Positions 1-5,874 of a DNA stretch of 10,182 bases are shown here, in pieces. The notes beneath the pieces were generated by a model that was given only the letters and a program-made list of their open reading frames with translations, was not told the origin of the DNA and made no database searches. The position numbers were made by a program, and so were the translations under genes. The DNA comes from Deltaproteobacteria bacterium (lineage in GTDB: Bacteria; Desulfobacterota; GWC2-55-46; UBA9637). The stretch's first letter is position 1, and each line of letters begins with the position of its first letter. The stretch lies in assembly GCA_016234985.1 (NCBI GenBank), contig JACRNK010000134.1:1-10182 (forward strand). Direction: 5' to 3'.

Positions 1-1178
1 ACGCATACTACCGGGCCGAATATCTCTTCCTGCGCAATGCGCATGTTTGGCTGGACATCGGCGAATATGGTCGGCTCTATAAAATAACCTTTTGCACAGC
101 CGCCTTTTGTATATGCCTTGCCGCCGGTAACAAGTTTAGCTCCTTGCTTTTTGCCTATTTCAATATAGTTAAGAATTTTCTGCATCTGCGAATCATTTAT
201 TACCGGCCCCACATCGGTTGTTTTTAAAAGGCCGTAGCCGAGCCTTAGTTTTGAAGCGGCATTTGTGAACATCTTGAGAAATTTATTATAAACCGCCTCG
301 TGTGCCACAATGCGGCTTGCAGCCGTGCATCTCTGTCCTGTTGTGCCAAAGCCGCCCCATATTGCGCCTTCAACAGCAAGTTCCAGCTTTGCGTCATCCA
401 TAACGATTATGGCGTTTTTGCCGCCCATTTCGCACGACACCTCTTTGTCTAATGCGCCGCACATCCTCGCCAGCTTTTCACCTACAGCAGTTGAACCAGT
501 GAACGAAACGCCGTCTATTCCCGGATGGGTTGCAAGATATTCTCCTGTTTCCTCTCCGGTTCCGTGAATAAGATTCAATACGCCGTTGGGAATGCCCGCT
601 TCAACTAAAATTTCCACCAGCTTTGAGGCGCATACAGCCGTATAGCTTGAAGGCTTGAATACAACAGTATTGCCGCAAACAAGGGAAGGGAAAATCTTCC
701 ATGCAGGTATGGCTGTGGGAAAATTCCACGGCGTAATCAGGGCAAAGACCCCGATTGGAACACGGGCTGACTTGCAGTCTTTATTGGGCAGTTCAGAGGG
801 CACTGTCTCGCCCGAAAGCCTCCTCCCTTCGCTGCCCATGTAGTAGGCCATATCTATGGCCTCTTGCACATCGCCAAGGCCCTCAGGCAGGACTTTGCCC
901 ATTTCACGGGTAACCAGTTCGCCCATCTCTTGTTTTCTTTTACTGAGCAGTTCGGCTGCGCGCAGGATGATTTCGCCTCTTTTGGGGGCAGGGGTAAGCC
1001 GCCATTTTTCATAGGCATTGCGCGCTGCTGCAACAGCCATGTCTATGTCTTTTTGTCCTGAACGGGGGATGATGCCTACAATGTCTGATGTATCGGCAGG
1101 ATTGATGCTTTTGAGAGTTTTCCCATGAACGGCATTTATCCATTTGCCGTTGATAATATTTTTTATTTTTTCAGGCAT
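1..1178 (-). CDS. NAD(P)-dependent aldehyde dehydrogenase, C-terminus cut off by window edge
   Basis: Oxidises an aldehyde to its carboxylate with NAD(P)+ in the cytoplasm. 392 complete codons are present; roughly the last 80-100 residues of a usual 480-490-residue family member lie outside the window. Visible motifs are TPWNFP with the oxyanion Asn at 152, FTGST of the nucleotide-binding region, EMGGKN with the general base Glu250, GQRCTA with the catalytic nucleophile Cys284, and EEIFGPV near the truncation. The Asn-Glu-Cys spacing matches the family, so the enzyme should be active. The start at 1178 is chosen because AAGGAG lies seven bases upstream. The WNFPTAIPAWK and EMGGKN stretches resemble alpha-ketoglutaric semialdehyde dehydrogenases, but the substrate cannot be fixed from sequence alone. 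It follows the response-regulator gene on the same strand after a 178-bp gap that holds its own promoter and a palindromic repeat. Confidence 0.93.
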   Translation of the reverse strand, partial: MPEKIKNIINGKWINAVHGKTLKSINPADTSDIVGIIPRSGQKDIDMAVAAARNAYEKWRLTPAPKRGEIILRAAELLSKRKQEMGELVTREMGKVLPEGLGDVQEAIDMAYYMGSEGRRLSGETVPSELPNKDCKSARVPIGVFALITPWNFPTAIPAWKIFPSLVCGNTVVFKPSSYTAVCASKLVEILVEAGIPNGVLNLIHGTGEETGEYLATHPGIDGVSFTGSTAVGEKLARMCGALDKEVSCEMGGKNAIIVMDDAKLELAVEGAIWGGFGTTGQRCTAASRIVAHEAVYNKFLKMFTNAASKLRLGYGLLKTTDVGPVINDSQMQKILNYIEIGKKQGAKLVTGGKAYTKGGCAKGYFIEPTIFADVQPNMRIAQEEIFGPVVC

Positions 1179-1197
1179 GAGAGTCTCCTTTTTTTTG

Positions 1198-1286
1198 GTC
1201 ATTGCGAGGAGCGTATGCGACGAAGCAATCTCATAACTTGTTAATTTATTTAAGAGCGAGTTTGCTTCGCTTTGCTCGCAAAGACA
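1198..1286. repeat. Imperfect palindromic dispersed repeat (GTCATTGCGAGG type) in the 5' leader of the aldehyde dehydrogenase
   Basis: The left arm (1198-1232) begins GTCATTGCGAGGAGCG and continues to CGAAGCAATCTC. The right arm (1258-1286) contains GTTTGCTTCGC and TTTGCTCGCAAAGACA, which is the same sequence inverted with several differences. The arms flank an AT-rich centre (about 1233-1257). This type of element, with the ATTGCGAG...GAAGCAATCTC signature, is familiar to me as a multicopy intergenic repeat in many bacterial genomes; copy number here cannot be checked. It lies between the -10 box and the ribosome binding site of the aldehyde dehydrogenase, so it would be transcribed as a hairpin in that leader. 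Confidence 0.7.
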
Positions 1287-1315
1287 GTAAAAATGTTTTT
1301 TTCAGCAACGTGTTA

Positions 1316-1344
1316 AGTATAGCAGATGGGGTTTTTACTGACAA
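1316..1344 (-). promoter_or_regulatory. Sigma-70-type promoter for the aldehyde dehydrogenase
   Basis: Read on the minus strand, TTGTCA (1344-1339) is followed after exactly 17 bases by TATACT (1321-1316), five of six consensus matches in each box. Transcription would start near 1309 and give a leader of about 130 bases containing the palindromic repeat. The promoter begins just past the stop codon of the upstream response-regulator gene, so the aldehyde dehydrogenase need not depend on read-through. Confidence 0.6.
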
Positions 1345-1356
1345 GGGAAAGAATGC

Positions 1357-4113
1357 CTATAAGGTTTTCAAGAATGCTTCCACAACCTTTGAATCAAACT
1401 GAGCGCCTGAGCATTTCTTCAATTCTGCAATAATTGCATCCATAGGTTTTCCCTTTCTATAAGGCCTGTCAGAGGTAATTGCGTCAACTGTATCAGCAAC
1501 GGAAAGGATTCTGGCCATCAACGGTATCTCTTCGCCCTTCAATACGTCCGGATAACCTGTGCCGTCGTAAAATTCATGGTGATGTTTTATGCCAGGGATT
1601 ATATCTTTCAGTTGTTTTATTGGCGCAAGTATCTCAGCGCCTTTTCCAGGATGCTGTCTCATCATCTTTAATTCTTCATCTGTAAGCTTTCCCGGTTTAT
1701 CAAGGATGCCCTCGTATGTGCCGATCTTGCCCACATCATGGAGAAGCCCTGCAATCTCAAGGTCTTTCAGTGATTTTTCATCCAGCCCCATCTCTCTTGC
1801 AATTGACAGGGCGTATTTCGTAACTCTCTCGGAATGTCCTCTTGTCCATGTAGATTTTGCGTCAATGGCCTCTGAGAGGGTCCTTAAAGTGCCAATAAAA
1901 AGTTCCTGAAGGTCTGTTACAAGTCTTGCGTTTTCCATGGCCACGCTTATAAGAAAGGCCAGTTTTTCCAAAGTGGAAAGGTCGTCTGCAGTAAAGGCAG
2001 AGGGTCTTTTCGCTCCAACCGTTAATATGCCGGTAATTTCGCCCTTTACTGTTATAGGCATCCTGATATGGGAGAGGAAACCATCCTCCAGAAGTTTCTT
2101 TTCTGTCAGCAAGAGGTCGGGCAGCTCTTTCAGGTTAGGCACATATTCAGGCATCCCTGTCTGCAATATCTTTGTTGCGGTTGTCTGGTCAAATGTGACG
2201 AAGCCCAGTTTCTGCAAAACCTGGGCCCCGAGGCCTGCGGCATATCTGAAACCGCCTTTGTCTTTATCAACAGTGGCAATGGTTACCCTGTCGCAAGGTA
2301 TGACAGTTGAAACCATCCTGCCTGCAGTCTCCAGAATCTCCTGCGGCTCAAGGGTTGACAGGATGCTCCTGTCTATTTCATGCATGGCCTGTATGACCTC
2401 AATCCTGTGCGCCAGCTCCATTGCCCTGTCAATGGATTCCCTATAGAGCCTTGCCTCTTCAAGGGCAATGGAAACCTGGTTTGATATGCCGCTCATAATA
2501 CGCATATCCCTTTGGTGAAATTCTCTGGTTTTGTTATATGCCGCTATCATGAAACCAAGACGCCCTTTGTGGCCGAGCAGGGGGATGGCGGCGATTGTTT
2601 TGATATTGGGAAGCCAGGGTAGGGGCAACCCTTGCGGTTGCCCTTTTTGGGCGGGTGCAAGACCCGCCCCTACATTTTCTACCACCGGCCCCTTTTCATC
2701 CAATGCCTTGTTCACAAATCCAACGCTTTCATCCAACGTTTCAGACCTGAACAGAGGCATCTGTGCATTGCTCAGTCCTGCCGCATGAGACGGTTTGAAA
2801 TATTTTCTCTCCTTATCCCACATGTATGAAAGGCATAGATCGCAGCCCACAATACTGCAGCAGCAGCTAACCACCTGCTCCATGAGCTTATCTATATCAG
2901 TTGTATGGCTGGTGGCCTCGGCAATCATAAGAAGATGCGTGGTTATTTCCATTTCCGCCTTGATTTTTTCCTCAGCTCCCTTTTTCTCTGTTATATCCTC
3001 AATGATGTGGGCGGAATAGAGATACCTTTCATCCGCGTCCTTTATAGGAAAAAATCTCACCTTGAAGGTTTTGCCTATAAAAGATATCTCCTCATCTTCT
3101 TCATCCTGTAACTCCATTGCTTTAAGGCACATCTTTAAAGGCCCGTCCATCTTTGGAAAGACCTCGTAGTAAGATTTGCCTATAAATTCCTTAAACTTCA
3201 TTCCTGCCATCCTCTGATATGCCTTGTTTGCCCTTATGATCTTAAATTCCTTATCATGCATAAAAATGGGGTCTTTTATCGCATCGAATGTAGCCTCCCA
3301 TTCCTTCTTTGCCTTCTCTATCTGGCTGACAGCGTCATTCAATTCTTTCTCAATCCGTTTGCGAATAGTGATGTCTCTGATAACGCCGGTCGCCTGCCAT
3401 TTTCCGCGTATGTTCATGGCCGAAATAGATATCTCTACAGGAAACTCTGTTCCATTCTTGTGCAAGGCATACACTTCAACAGTCTTGCCGACAACAGGGC
3501 CTGCCCCCATTTGAAAAAAGGTTTTTAAAGCCGCATAGGACTTTTCACGGTATTTTTCCGGCACTATCAGGTTATGTAGAGTTTTTCCCATAACATCAGC
3601 CGCTGAATATCCAAACATCTCTTCCGCCTTTTTGTTCCAGAAATAAATAATATCAGGAGATTTCAGGCAGATAATGGCGTCTGCGGCAGATTCGGCTACA
3701 GCATGAAACCGCTCCTCGCTCTCCTCCAATTTCTTTTCCAGCCTGTGCTTGTAGAGGGCTATCTCTATAACGGTGTGCAATTCCCTTTCCTGAAACGGCT
3801 TGAGTATATAGCCGAAAGGCTCGGTAAGCTCAACCCTTTCAAGCAATTGGTCTCCTGTAAGGCCGGTAAGATATATCACAGGAATATCGCAGCATTTATG
3901 GATTTGATTGGCAGCTTCAATGCCGTCCATTTTGCCTTTCAGCACAATATCCATGAGAACCAGATCCGGCCTCAGTTCTTCTGCCTTTTTGACAGCCTCT
4001 TCTCCTGAAGGCACAATGCCGGCAATACCATATCCCAGACGCTTTAATGCGTCCTGTATGAGCATAGCTTCAAACCCTTCATCCTCAACTATCAATATTT
4101 GTGCATTTGTCAT
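1357..4113 (-). CDS. Orphan response regulator with PAS, GAF and HD-GYP domains (probable c-di-GMP phosphodiesterase)
   Basis: Cytoplasmic signalling protein of 918 residues with no membrane segment. In order: REC receiver (about 1-120) with acidic residues E10-D12, phospho-acceptor D55, T83 and K105; PAS (about 131-255); PAS (about 265-385); GAF (about 390-560); GAF (about 570-735); HD-GYP (about 745-918). The HD-GYP part keeps H760, the HD pair 792-793 in LLHDVGKIG, HHE at 845-847 and DGTGYP at 850-855, so c-di-GMP hydrolysis is expected. Phosphorylation of D55 by a histidine kinase encoded elsewhere would be the input; no kinase lies in the window. Residues 481-499 are encoded by a palindromic repeat inserted in frame in the first GAF domain. 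A cysteine cluster (417-419, 424, 427) sits in the same domain. The start at 4113 has AAAGGA upstream and a good promoter. Confidence 0.93.
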   Translation of the reverse strand: MTNAQILIVEDEGFEAMLIQDALKRLGYGIAGIVPSGEEAVKKAEELRPDLVLMDIVLKGKMDGIEAANQIHKCCDIPVIYLTGLTGDQLLERVELTEPFGYILKPFQERELHTVIEIALYKHRLEKKLEESEERFHAVAESAADAIICLKSPDIIYFWNKKAEEMFGYSAADVMGKTLHNLIVPEKYREKSYAALKTFFQMGAGPVVGKTVEVYALHKNGTEFPVEISISAMNIRGKWQATGVIRDITIRKRIEKELNDAVSQIEKAKKEWEATFDAIKDPIFMHDKEFKIIRANKAYQRMAGMKFKEFIGKSYYEVFPKMDGPLKMCLKAMELQDEEDEEISFIGKTFKVRFFPIKDADERYLYSAHIIEDITEKKGAEEKIKAEMEITTHLLMIAEATSHTTDIDKLMEQVVSCCCSIVGCDLCLSYMWDKERKYFKPSHAAGLSNAQMPLFRSETLDESVGFVNKALDEKGPVVENVGAGLAPAQKGQPQGLPLPWLPNIKTIAAIPLLGHKGRLGFMIAAYNKTREFHQRDMRIMSGISNQVSIALEEARLYRESIDRAMELAHRIEVIQAMHEIDRSILSTLEPQEILETAGRMVSTVIPCDRVTIATVDKDKGGFRYAAGLGAQVLQKLGFVTFDQTTATKILQTGMPEYVPNLKELPDLLLTEKKLLEDGFLSHIRMPITVKGEITGILTVGAKRPSAFTADDLSTLEKLAFLISVAMENARLVTDLQELFIGTLRTLSEAIDAKSTWTRGHSERVTKYALSIAREMGLDEKSLKDLEIAGLLHDVGKIGTYEGILDKPGKLTDEELKMMRQHPGKGAEILAPIKQLKDIIPGIKHHHEFYDGTGYPDVLKGEEIPLMARILSVADTVDAITSDRPYRKGKPMDAIIAELKKCSGAQFDSKVVEAFLKTL
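2619..2673. repeat. 55-bp palindromic repeat inserted in frame in the first GAF domain
   Basis: The element starts GTAGGGG (2619-2625) and ends with its inverse CCCCTAC (2667-2673). Inside are two perfect hairpins: GGGCAACC/GGTTGCCC (2623-2630 with 2636-2643) and GGGCGGGT/ACCCGCCC (2649-2656 with 2662-2669), each with a five-base loop, separated by TTTTT. On the minus strand it is translated as residues 481-499 of the response regulator (VGAGLAPAQKGQ and onwards), low-complexity Gly/Pro/Ala/Gln sequence unlike the surrounding GAF fold. It resembles a repeat known to me from several bacterial genomes, usually between genes. Confidence 0.85.
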
Positions 4114-4142
4114 TTATAGTTTCCTTTCATAGGCTTGTATTA

Positions 4143-4170
4143 AGTTTAGCTTTAATATCGGTTATGTCAA
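4143..4170 (-). promoter_or_regulatory. Sigma-70-type promoter for the HD-GYP response regulator
   Basis: On the minus strand, TTGACA (4170-4165) is a perfect -35 box, followed after 16 bases by TAAACT (4148-4143) as a -10 box with four of six matches. The start site would fall near 4136, leaving a leader of about 22 bases that includes the AAAGGA ribosome binding site. Confidence 0.5.
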
Positions 4171-4200
4171 CCTGTCTTTTTGGAGAGGTATCTAAAAATC

Positions 4201-4230
4201 TTGACGCGGCAAACGATTTTCATGTATAGT
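4201..4230 (+). promoter_or_regulatory. Sigma-70-type promoter driving the attenuator and EamA transporter
   Basis: TTGACG (4201-4206) and TATAGT (4225-4230) are separated by 18 bases, with TG directly before the -10 box as in extended -10 promoters. Predicted transcription start is near 4237, only a dozen bases before the first arm of the attenuator. The two promoters of this divergent region are about 30 bp apart, so a regulator binding between them could affect both. Confidence 0.65.
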
Positions 4231-4245
4231 GCTCTTGAATAATTT

Positions 4246-4359
4246 ATGAAAAGGCCTATGGGTATAAAAACTCTCAACATAAAGCAGGTTGCCATCCACC
4301 TCAGATGGTGGCACGGCATATCATTGCCCATAGCCTTTTTAGTTTGGAGTTCAGTGTAG
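4246..4359 (+). CDS. Possible leader peptide with tandem tryptophan codons
   Basis: A short open frame of 37 codons from ATG 4246, or 33 from the in-frame ATG 4258, ending at TAG 4357-4359. It encodes two adjacent Trp codons (4306-4311) in the context LRWWHG and a third at 4345-4347. Tandem Trp codons ahead of an attenuator are the hallmark of ribosome-stalling trp leaders, where lack of charged tRNA-Trp stalls the ribosome and lets the antiterminator form. Weak points: the first ATG is only about nine bases from the predicted transcript start, and the second has just AAGG four to seven bases upstream as a ribosome binding site. Neither start is strong, so translation is unproven. Confidence 0.4.
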   Translation: MKRPMGIKTLNIKQVAIHLRWWHGISLPIAFLVWSSV

Positions 4360-4457
4360 TGGCGTAAGGCATTACGCCCTTATAGAGTTAAAAACAAAAA
4401 ACTAAATCATGTTGAAAAAGGCCGTGGGCAAGTAGAGCTCACGGCCTTTTTATTTTT
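4249..4457 (+). promoter_or_regulatory. Transcription attenuator with mutually exclusive hairpins upstream of the EamA transporter
   Basis: Three segments share complementarity. Segment 1 (4249-4263, starting AAAAGGCC) pairs with segment 2 (4326-4339, GCCCATAGCC then T's) through 13 Watson-Crick pairs, one G-U and one bulged C. Segment 2 (4326-4340) can instead pair with segment 3 (4415-4429) through 13 Watson-Crick pairs, one G-U and one mismatch. Segment 3 is the 5' arm of an intrinsic terminator whose 3' arm is segment 4 (4437-4451). So 1:2 plus 3:4 means termination and 2:3 means read-through. The Trp codons lie in the loop between segments 1 and 2, where a stalled ribosome could hinder 1:2 pairing. 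A separate perfect hairpin, GGCGTAA/TTACGCC (4361-4378), follows the leader stop codon. Confidence 0.75.
4415..4457 (+). terminator. Intrinsic terminator of the attenuator
   Basis: A 15-bp stem with one G-U pair joins 4415-4429 (AAAAAGGCCGTGGGC) to 4437-4451, with a seven-base loop AAGTAGA. The descending arm ends in CCTTTTT and is followed by ATTTTT. It lies in the transporter's leader, about 150 bp before the start codon, rather than after a gene, so it must be conditional or the transporter would not be expressed from the upstream promoter. Confidence 0.8.
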
Positions 4458-4458
4458 G

Positions 4459-4584
4459 AGTTCACGCTGAAAAAAGCCCATCTGCTGCGTTGCCTTCGTC
4501 GCTGTGCTGCTCACATACTAAAAGCGTATGCTCCGCTGCTAGCTCCTTGTCGCCTTGCATCTGGGACATTTTTGAGCGTGAACT
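4459..4584. repeat. 126-bp palindromic dispersed repeat between attenuator and transporter gene
   Basis: The ends form 16-bp inverted repeats with one mismatch: AGTTCACGCTGAAAAA (4459-4474) and TTTTTGAGCGTGAACT (4569-4584). The interior is also roughly palindromic, with a CATAC/GTATG hairpin at the centre (4513-4529) and related CTGCTGCGTTGCC and GCCTTGCATCTGGG segments. The GAAAAAAGCCCATCTGCTGCG sense resembles a multicopy repeat I know from anaerobic bacterial genomes; no transposase is encoded. It sits directly after the terminator U-tract and ends 18 bp before the transporter start, so it is part of the transporter's mRNA leader. Confidence 0.8.
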
Positions 4585-4602
4585 GTGAATAAAGGGGATT
4601 TT

Positions 4603-5490
4603 ATGCAAAATCAAAATTCATCATTAACAGGTTATATACTCATAGCCGTCGCTGCTGTAACCTTTTCAGCTAAAGGCATCTTTGCCAAGATTCTCTATGC
4701 TTACGGCATTGACCCTGTAACGCTTCTGGCGCTGCGGTTTGCCATTGCTTTGCCGTTTTTCTGGGGGCTTCTCTTCATCTATCAATCAGAGCGGGTTGGT
4801 ATAAGAGACCTTATTGTAATTATATTAAGCGGCCTTGTCGGCTTTTATCTTTCAGCGCTTGCTGATTTTTACGGTCTTCTATACATTGATGCGTCACTGG
4901 AGAGGACAATAATTTATTCATTTCCGACGATGGTGGTGATACTTACAGCGATTTTATTTAAAGAAAGGATAGGCGGCAGAAAACTATTTGCTCTGGTGCT
5001 GACTTACGGCGGCTTGGTTTTGGCTCTTAAGGTTTTTAACGGAAATCTGAACGGCCACCTTTTGGGCGCAGGGCTTGTGCTTTTTTCAGCTTTTGTAGGC
5101 GCTTTGAGTTATATTCTTACAGAGGCATTGAGCAAAAGGGTTTCTTCTGTTAAGATTTCAGCATACTCAACAACAGCCTGCGCCTTTGCCTTTATAGGTT
5201 CATGGCATGGTGCTTACATACCGCATGACATTAAGGTGTGGGAGATACTCTTCCTACTGGCGATTATCTCCACATTTATCCCTGTGGTAACATTGGCTAT
5301 GGGAATAAAGAGGATAGGCGCCAGCAGGGCGGCTATTGTCAGTTCTATCGGGCCTGTGTCCACTGCAATCCTTGCCTACATATTTCTTGGCGAGCAGATG
5401 GATTTTATACAGATTATCGGAATGATATTGGTGATGGCAGGGGTGCTGGTGATTTCTTACAAAGGTAATAAAGTTCAAAAGGAGGTTTGA
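4603..5490 (+). CDS. EamA/DMT-superfamily transporter
   Basis: Inner-membrane permease of 295 residues with about ten hydrophobic helices arranged as two tandem EamA repeats (about 9-142 and 155-285). The closing helix of each repeat shows the family pattern of a proline followed by a hydrophobic run and an acidic end: FPTMVVILTAILFKE at 107-121 and GPVSTAILAYIFLGE at 250-264. The family moves small metabolites, often exporting amino acids; the substrate cannot be read from the sequence. The upstream attenuator with Trp codons hints at an aromatic amino acid, which is inference only. ATG 4603 is preferred over the in-frame GTG at 4585, because AAAGGGG lies six bases before the ATG while the GTG directly abuts the end of the repeat element. 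The stop lies within the ribosome-binding region of the next reading frame. Confidence 0.9.
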   Translation: MQNQNSSLTGYILIAVAAVTFSAKGIFAKILYAYGIDPVTLLALRFAIALPFFWGLLFIYQSERVGIRDLIVIILSGLVGFYLSALADFYGLLYIDASLERTIIYSFPTMVVILTAILFKERIGGRKLFALVLTYGGLVLALKVFNGNLNGHLLGAGLVLFSAFVGALSYILTEALSKRVSSVKISAYSTTACAFAFIGSWHGAYIPHDIKVWEILFLLAIISTFIPVVTLAMGIKRIGASRAAIVSSIGPVSTAILAYIFLGEQMDFIQIIGMILVMAGVLVISYKGNKVQKEV

Positions 5491-5493
5491 TAT

Positions 5494-5646
5494 ATGCCGC
5501 TTATAAGACTTGAGATTTTTGAAGGAAGGCCGGATGAAATGAAAAATGAGCTTATCAAAAGAGTGACAGTCATAAATGAAAAAGTTGCTTTTCTGGTTAG
5601 CACTCGAAAAGTGAAGATAACAGGAAACTGGATAATAAGTTGTTAG
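5494..5646 (+). pseudogene. Truncated 4-oxalocrotonate tautomerase-like gene
   Basis: A 50-codon frame starting MPLIRLEIFEGRPDEMKNE, with an excellent ribosome binding site AAAGGAGGT eight bases upstream that overlaps the stop of the transporter gene. The first 25 or so residues match 4-oxalocrotonate tautomerases, including Pro2, which becomes the N-terminal catalytic base after Met removal, and the EGR segment with Arg12. After about residue 26 (near 5570) the family resemblance is lost: the rest, ending NWIISC, replaces the expected second strand and C-terminal hairpin of a 60-70-residue protein. Directly downstream lie palindromic repeats (5651-5780), so an insertion has probably removed or displaced the 3' half. 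The small product is unlikely to form the active oligomer. Confidence 0.6.
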
Positions 5647-5650
5647 GCAA

Positions 5651-5780
5651 CAGCTTCTCGTTCCCAAGCTCCAGCTTGGGAATGCAGATGTCCCGGAAGT
5701 TCCTGCTTCAAAATCTTTTTTACGAAGCTGGAGCTTCAACAGCAATTGCGTTCCCAAGCAGAGCTTGGGAACGAGCAAAG
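5651..5780. repeat. Cluster of GTTCCCAAGC-type palindromic repeats
   Basis: Three perfect hairpins in 130 bp: TTCCCAAGCT/AGCTTGGGAA (5661-5670 with 5673-5682, two-base loop), GAAGCT/AGCTTC (5724-5737) and CGTTCCCAAGC/GCTTGGGAACG (5749-5759 with 5763-5773, three-base loop). The first and third share the same core in the same order, so they are either two copies of one unit or the two ends of a single composite element. Such CGTTCCCAAGC...GCTTGGGAACG palindromes are known to me as dispersed repeats in several bacterial genomes. The element may extend left to about 5570, where the tautomerase loses family resemblance; a further CTTTTC/GAAAAG stem lies at 5588-5611. Confidence 0.8.
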
Positions 5781-5843
5781 GATATTGCGTTGAAGGCATT
5801 GCAAGATAAAGTTCCTCTGCCGATTACAATTGAAAGAGAGTAG
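5781..5843 (+). other. Orphan coding-like tail between repeat cluster and methyltransferase
   Basis: After the last palindrome, the frame that ends at TAG 5841-5843 reads DIALKALQDKVPLPITIERE, which looks like the natural C-terminus of a protein. There is no start of its own: upstream, the frame runs through repeat DNA. It may be the tail of a gene whose front was lost when the repeats arrived. I do not recognise the family, and it does not resemble the missing end of a tautomerase. Confidence 0.3.
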
Positions 5844-5874
5844 TATTCAAGATGAGAAAACAGGAGATAATGTT

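Noticed and set aside
1937..2446. 169-codon plus-strand open frame opposite the HD-GYP regulator.
   Set aside because: It is antisense to conserved GAF-domain coding sequence and has no ribosome binding site or family resemblance.
4300..4345. Possible T-box antiterminator, because GGTGGCAC resembles the T-box core.
   Set aside because: The match to the T-box consensus breaks right after GGTGGCAC, there is no specifier loop or Stem I pattern, and the hairpin logic is explained by segments 1-4.
4585..4602. GTG start at 4585 for the transporter.
   Set aside because: It directly abuts the end of the repeat and has no ribosome binding site, whereas ATG 4603 has AAAGGGG at proper spacing.
5651..5780. 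CRISPR-like array because of the repeated GTTCCCAAGC palindromes.
   Set aside because: Only two related copies, each a short-loop palindrome, with no regular spacers and no cas genes.
5254..5799. 181-codon minus-strand open frame opposite the transporter end and the repeats.
   Set aside because: It overlaps the real transporter and tautomerase frames, starts inside the repeats and shows no protein-family resemblance.
5640..5843. 67-codon plus-strand open frame across the repeat cluster.
   Set aside because: Most of it is translated palindromic repeat (FPSSSLG, FPSRAWE peptides) with no ribosome binding site; only the last 20 or so codons look coding-like, and these are listed separately.
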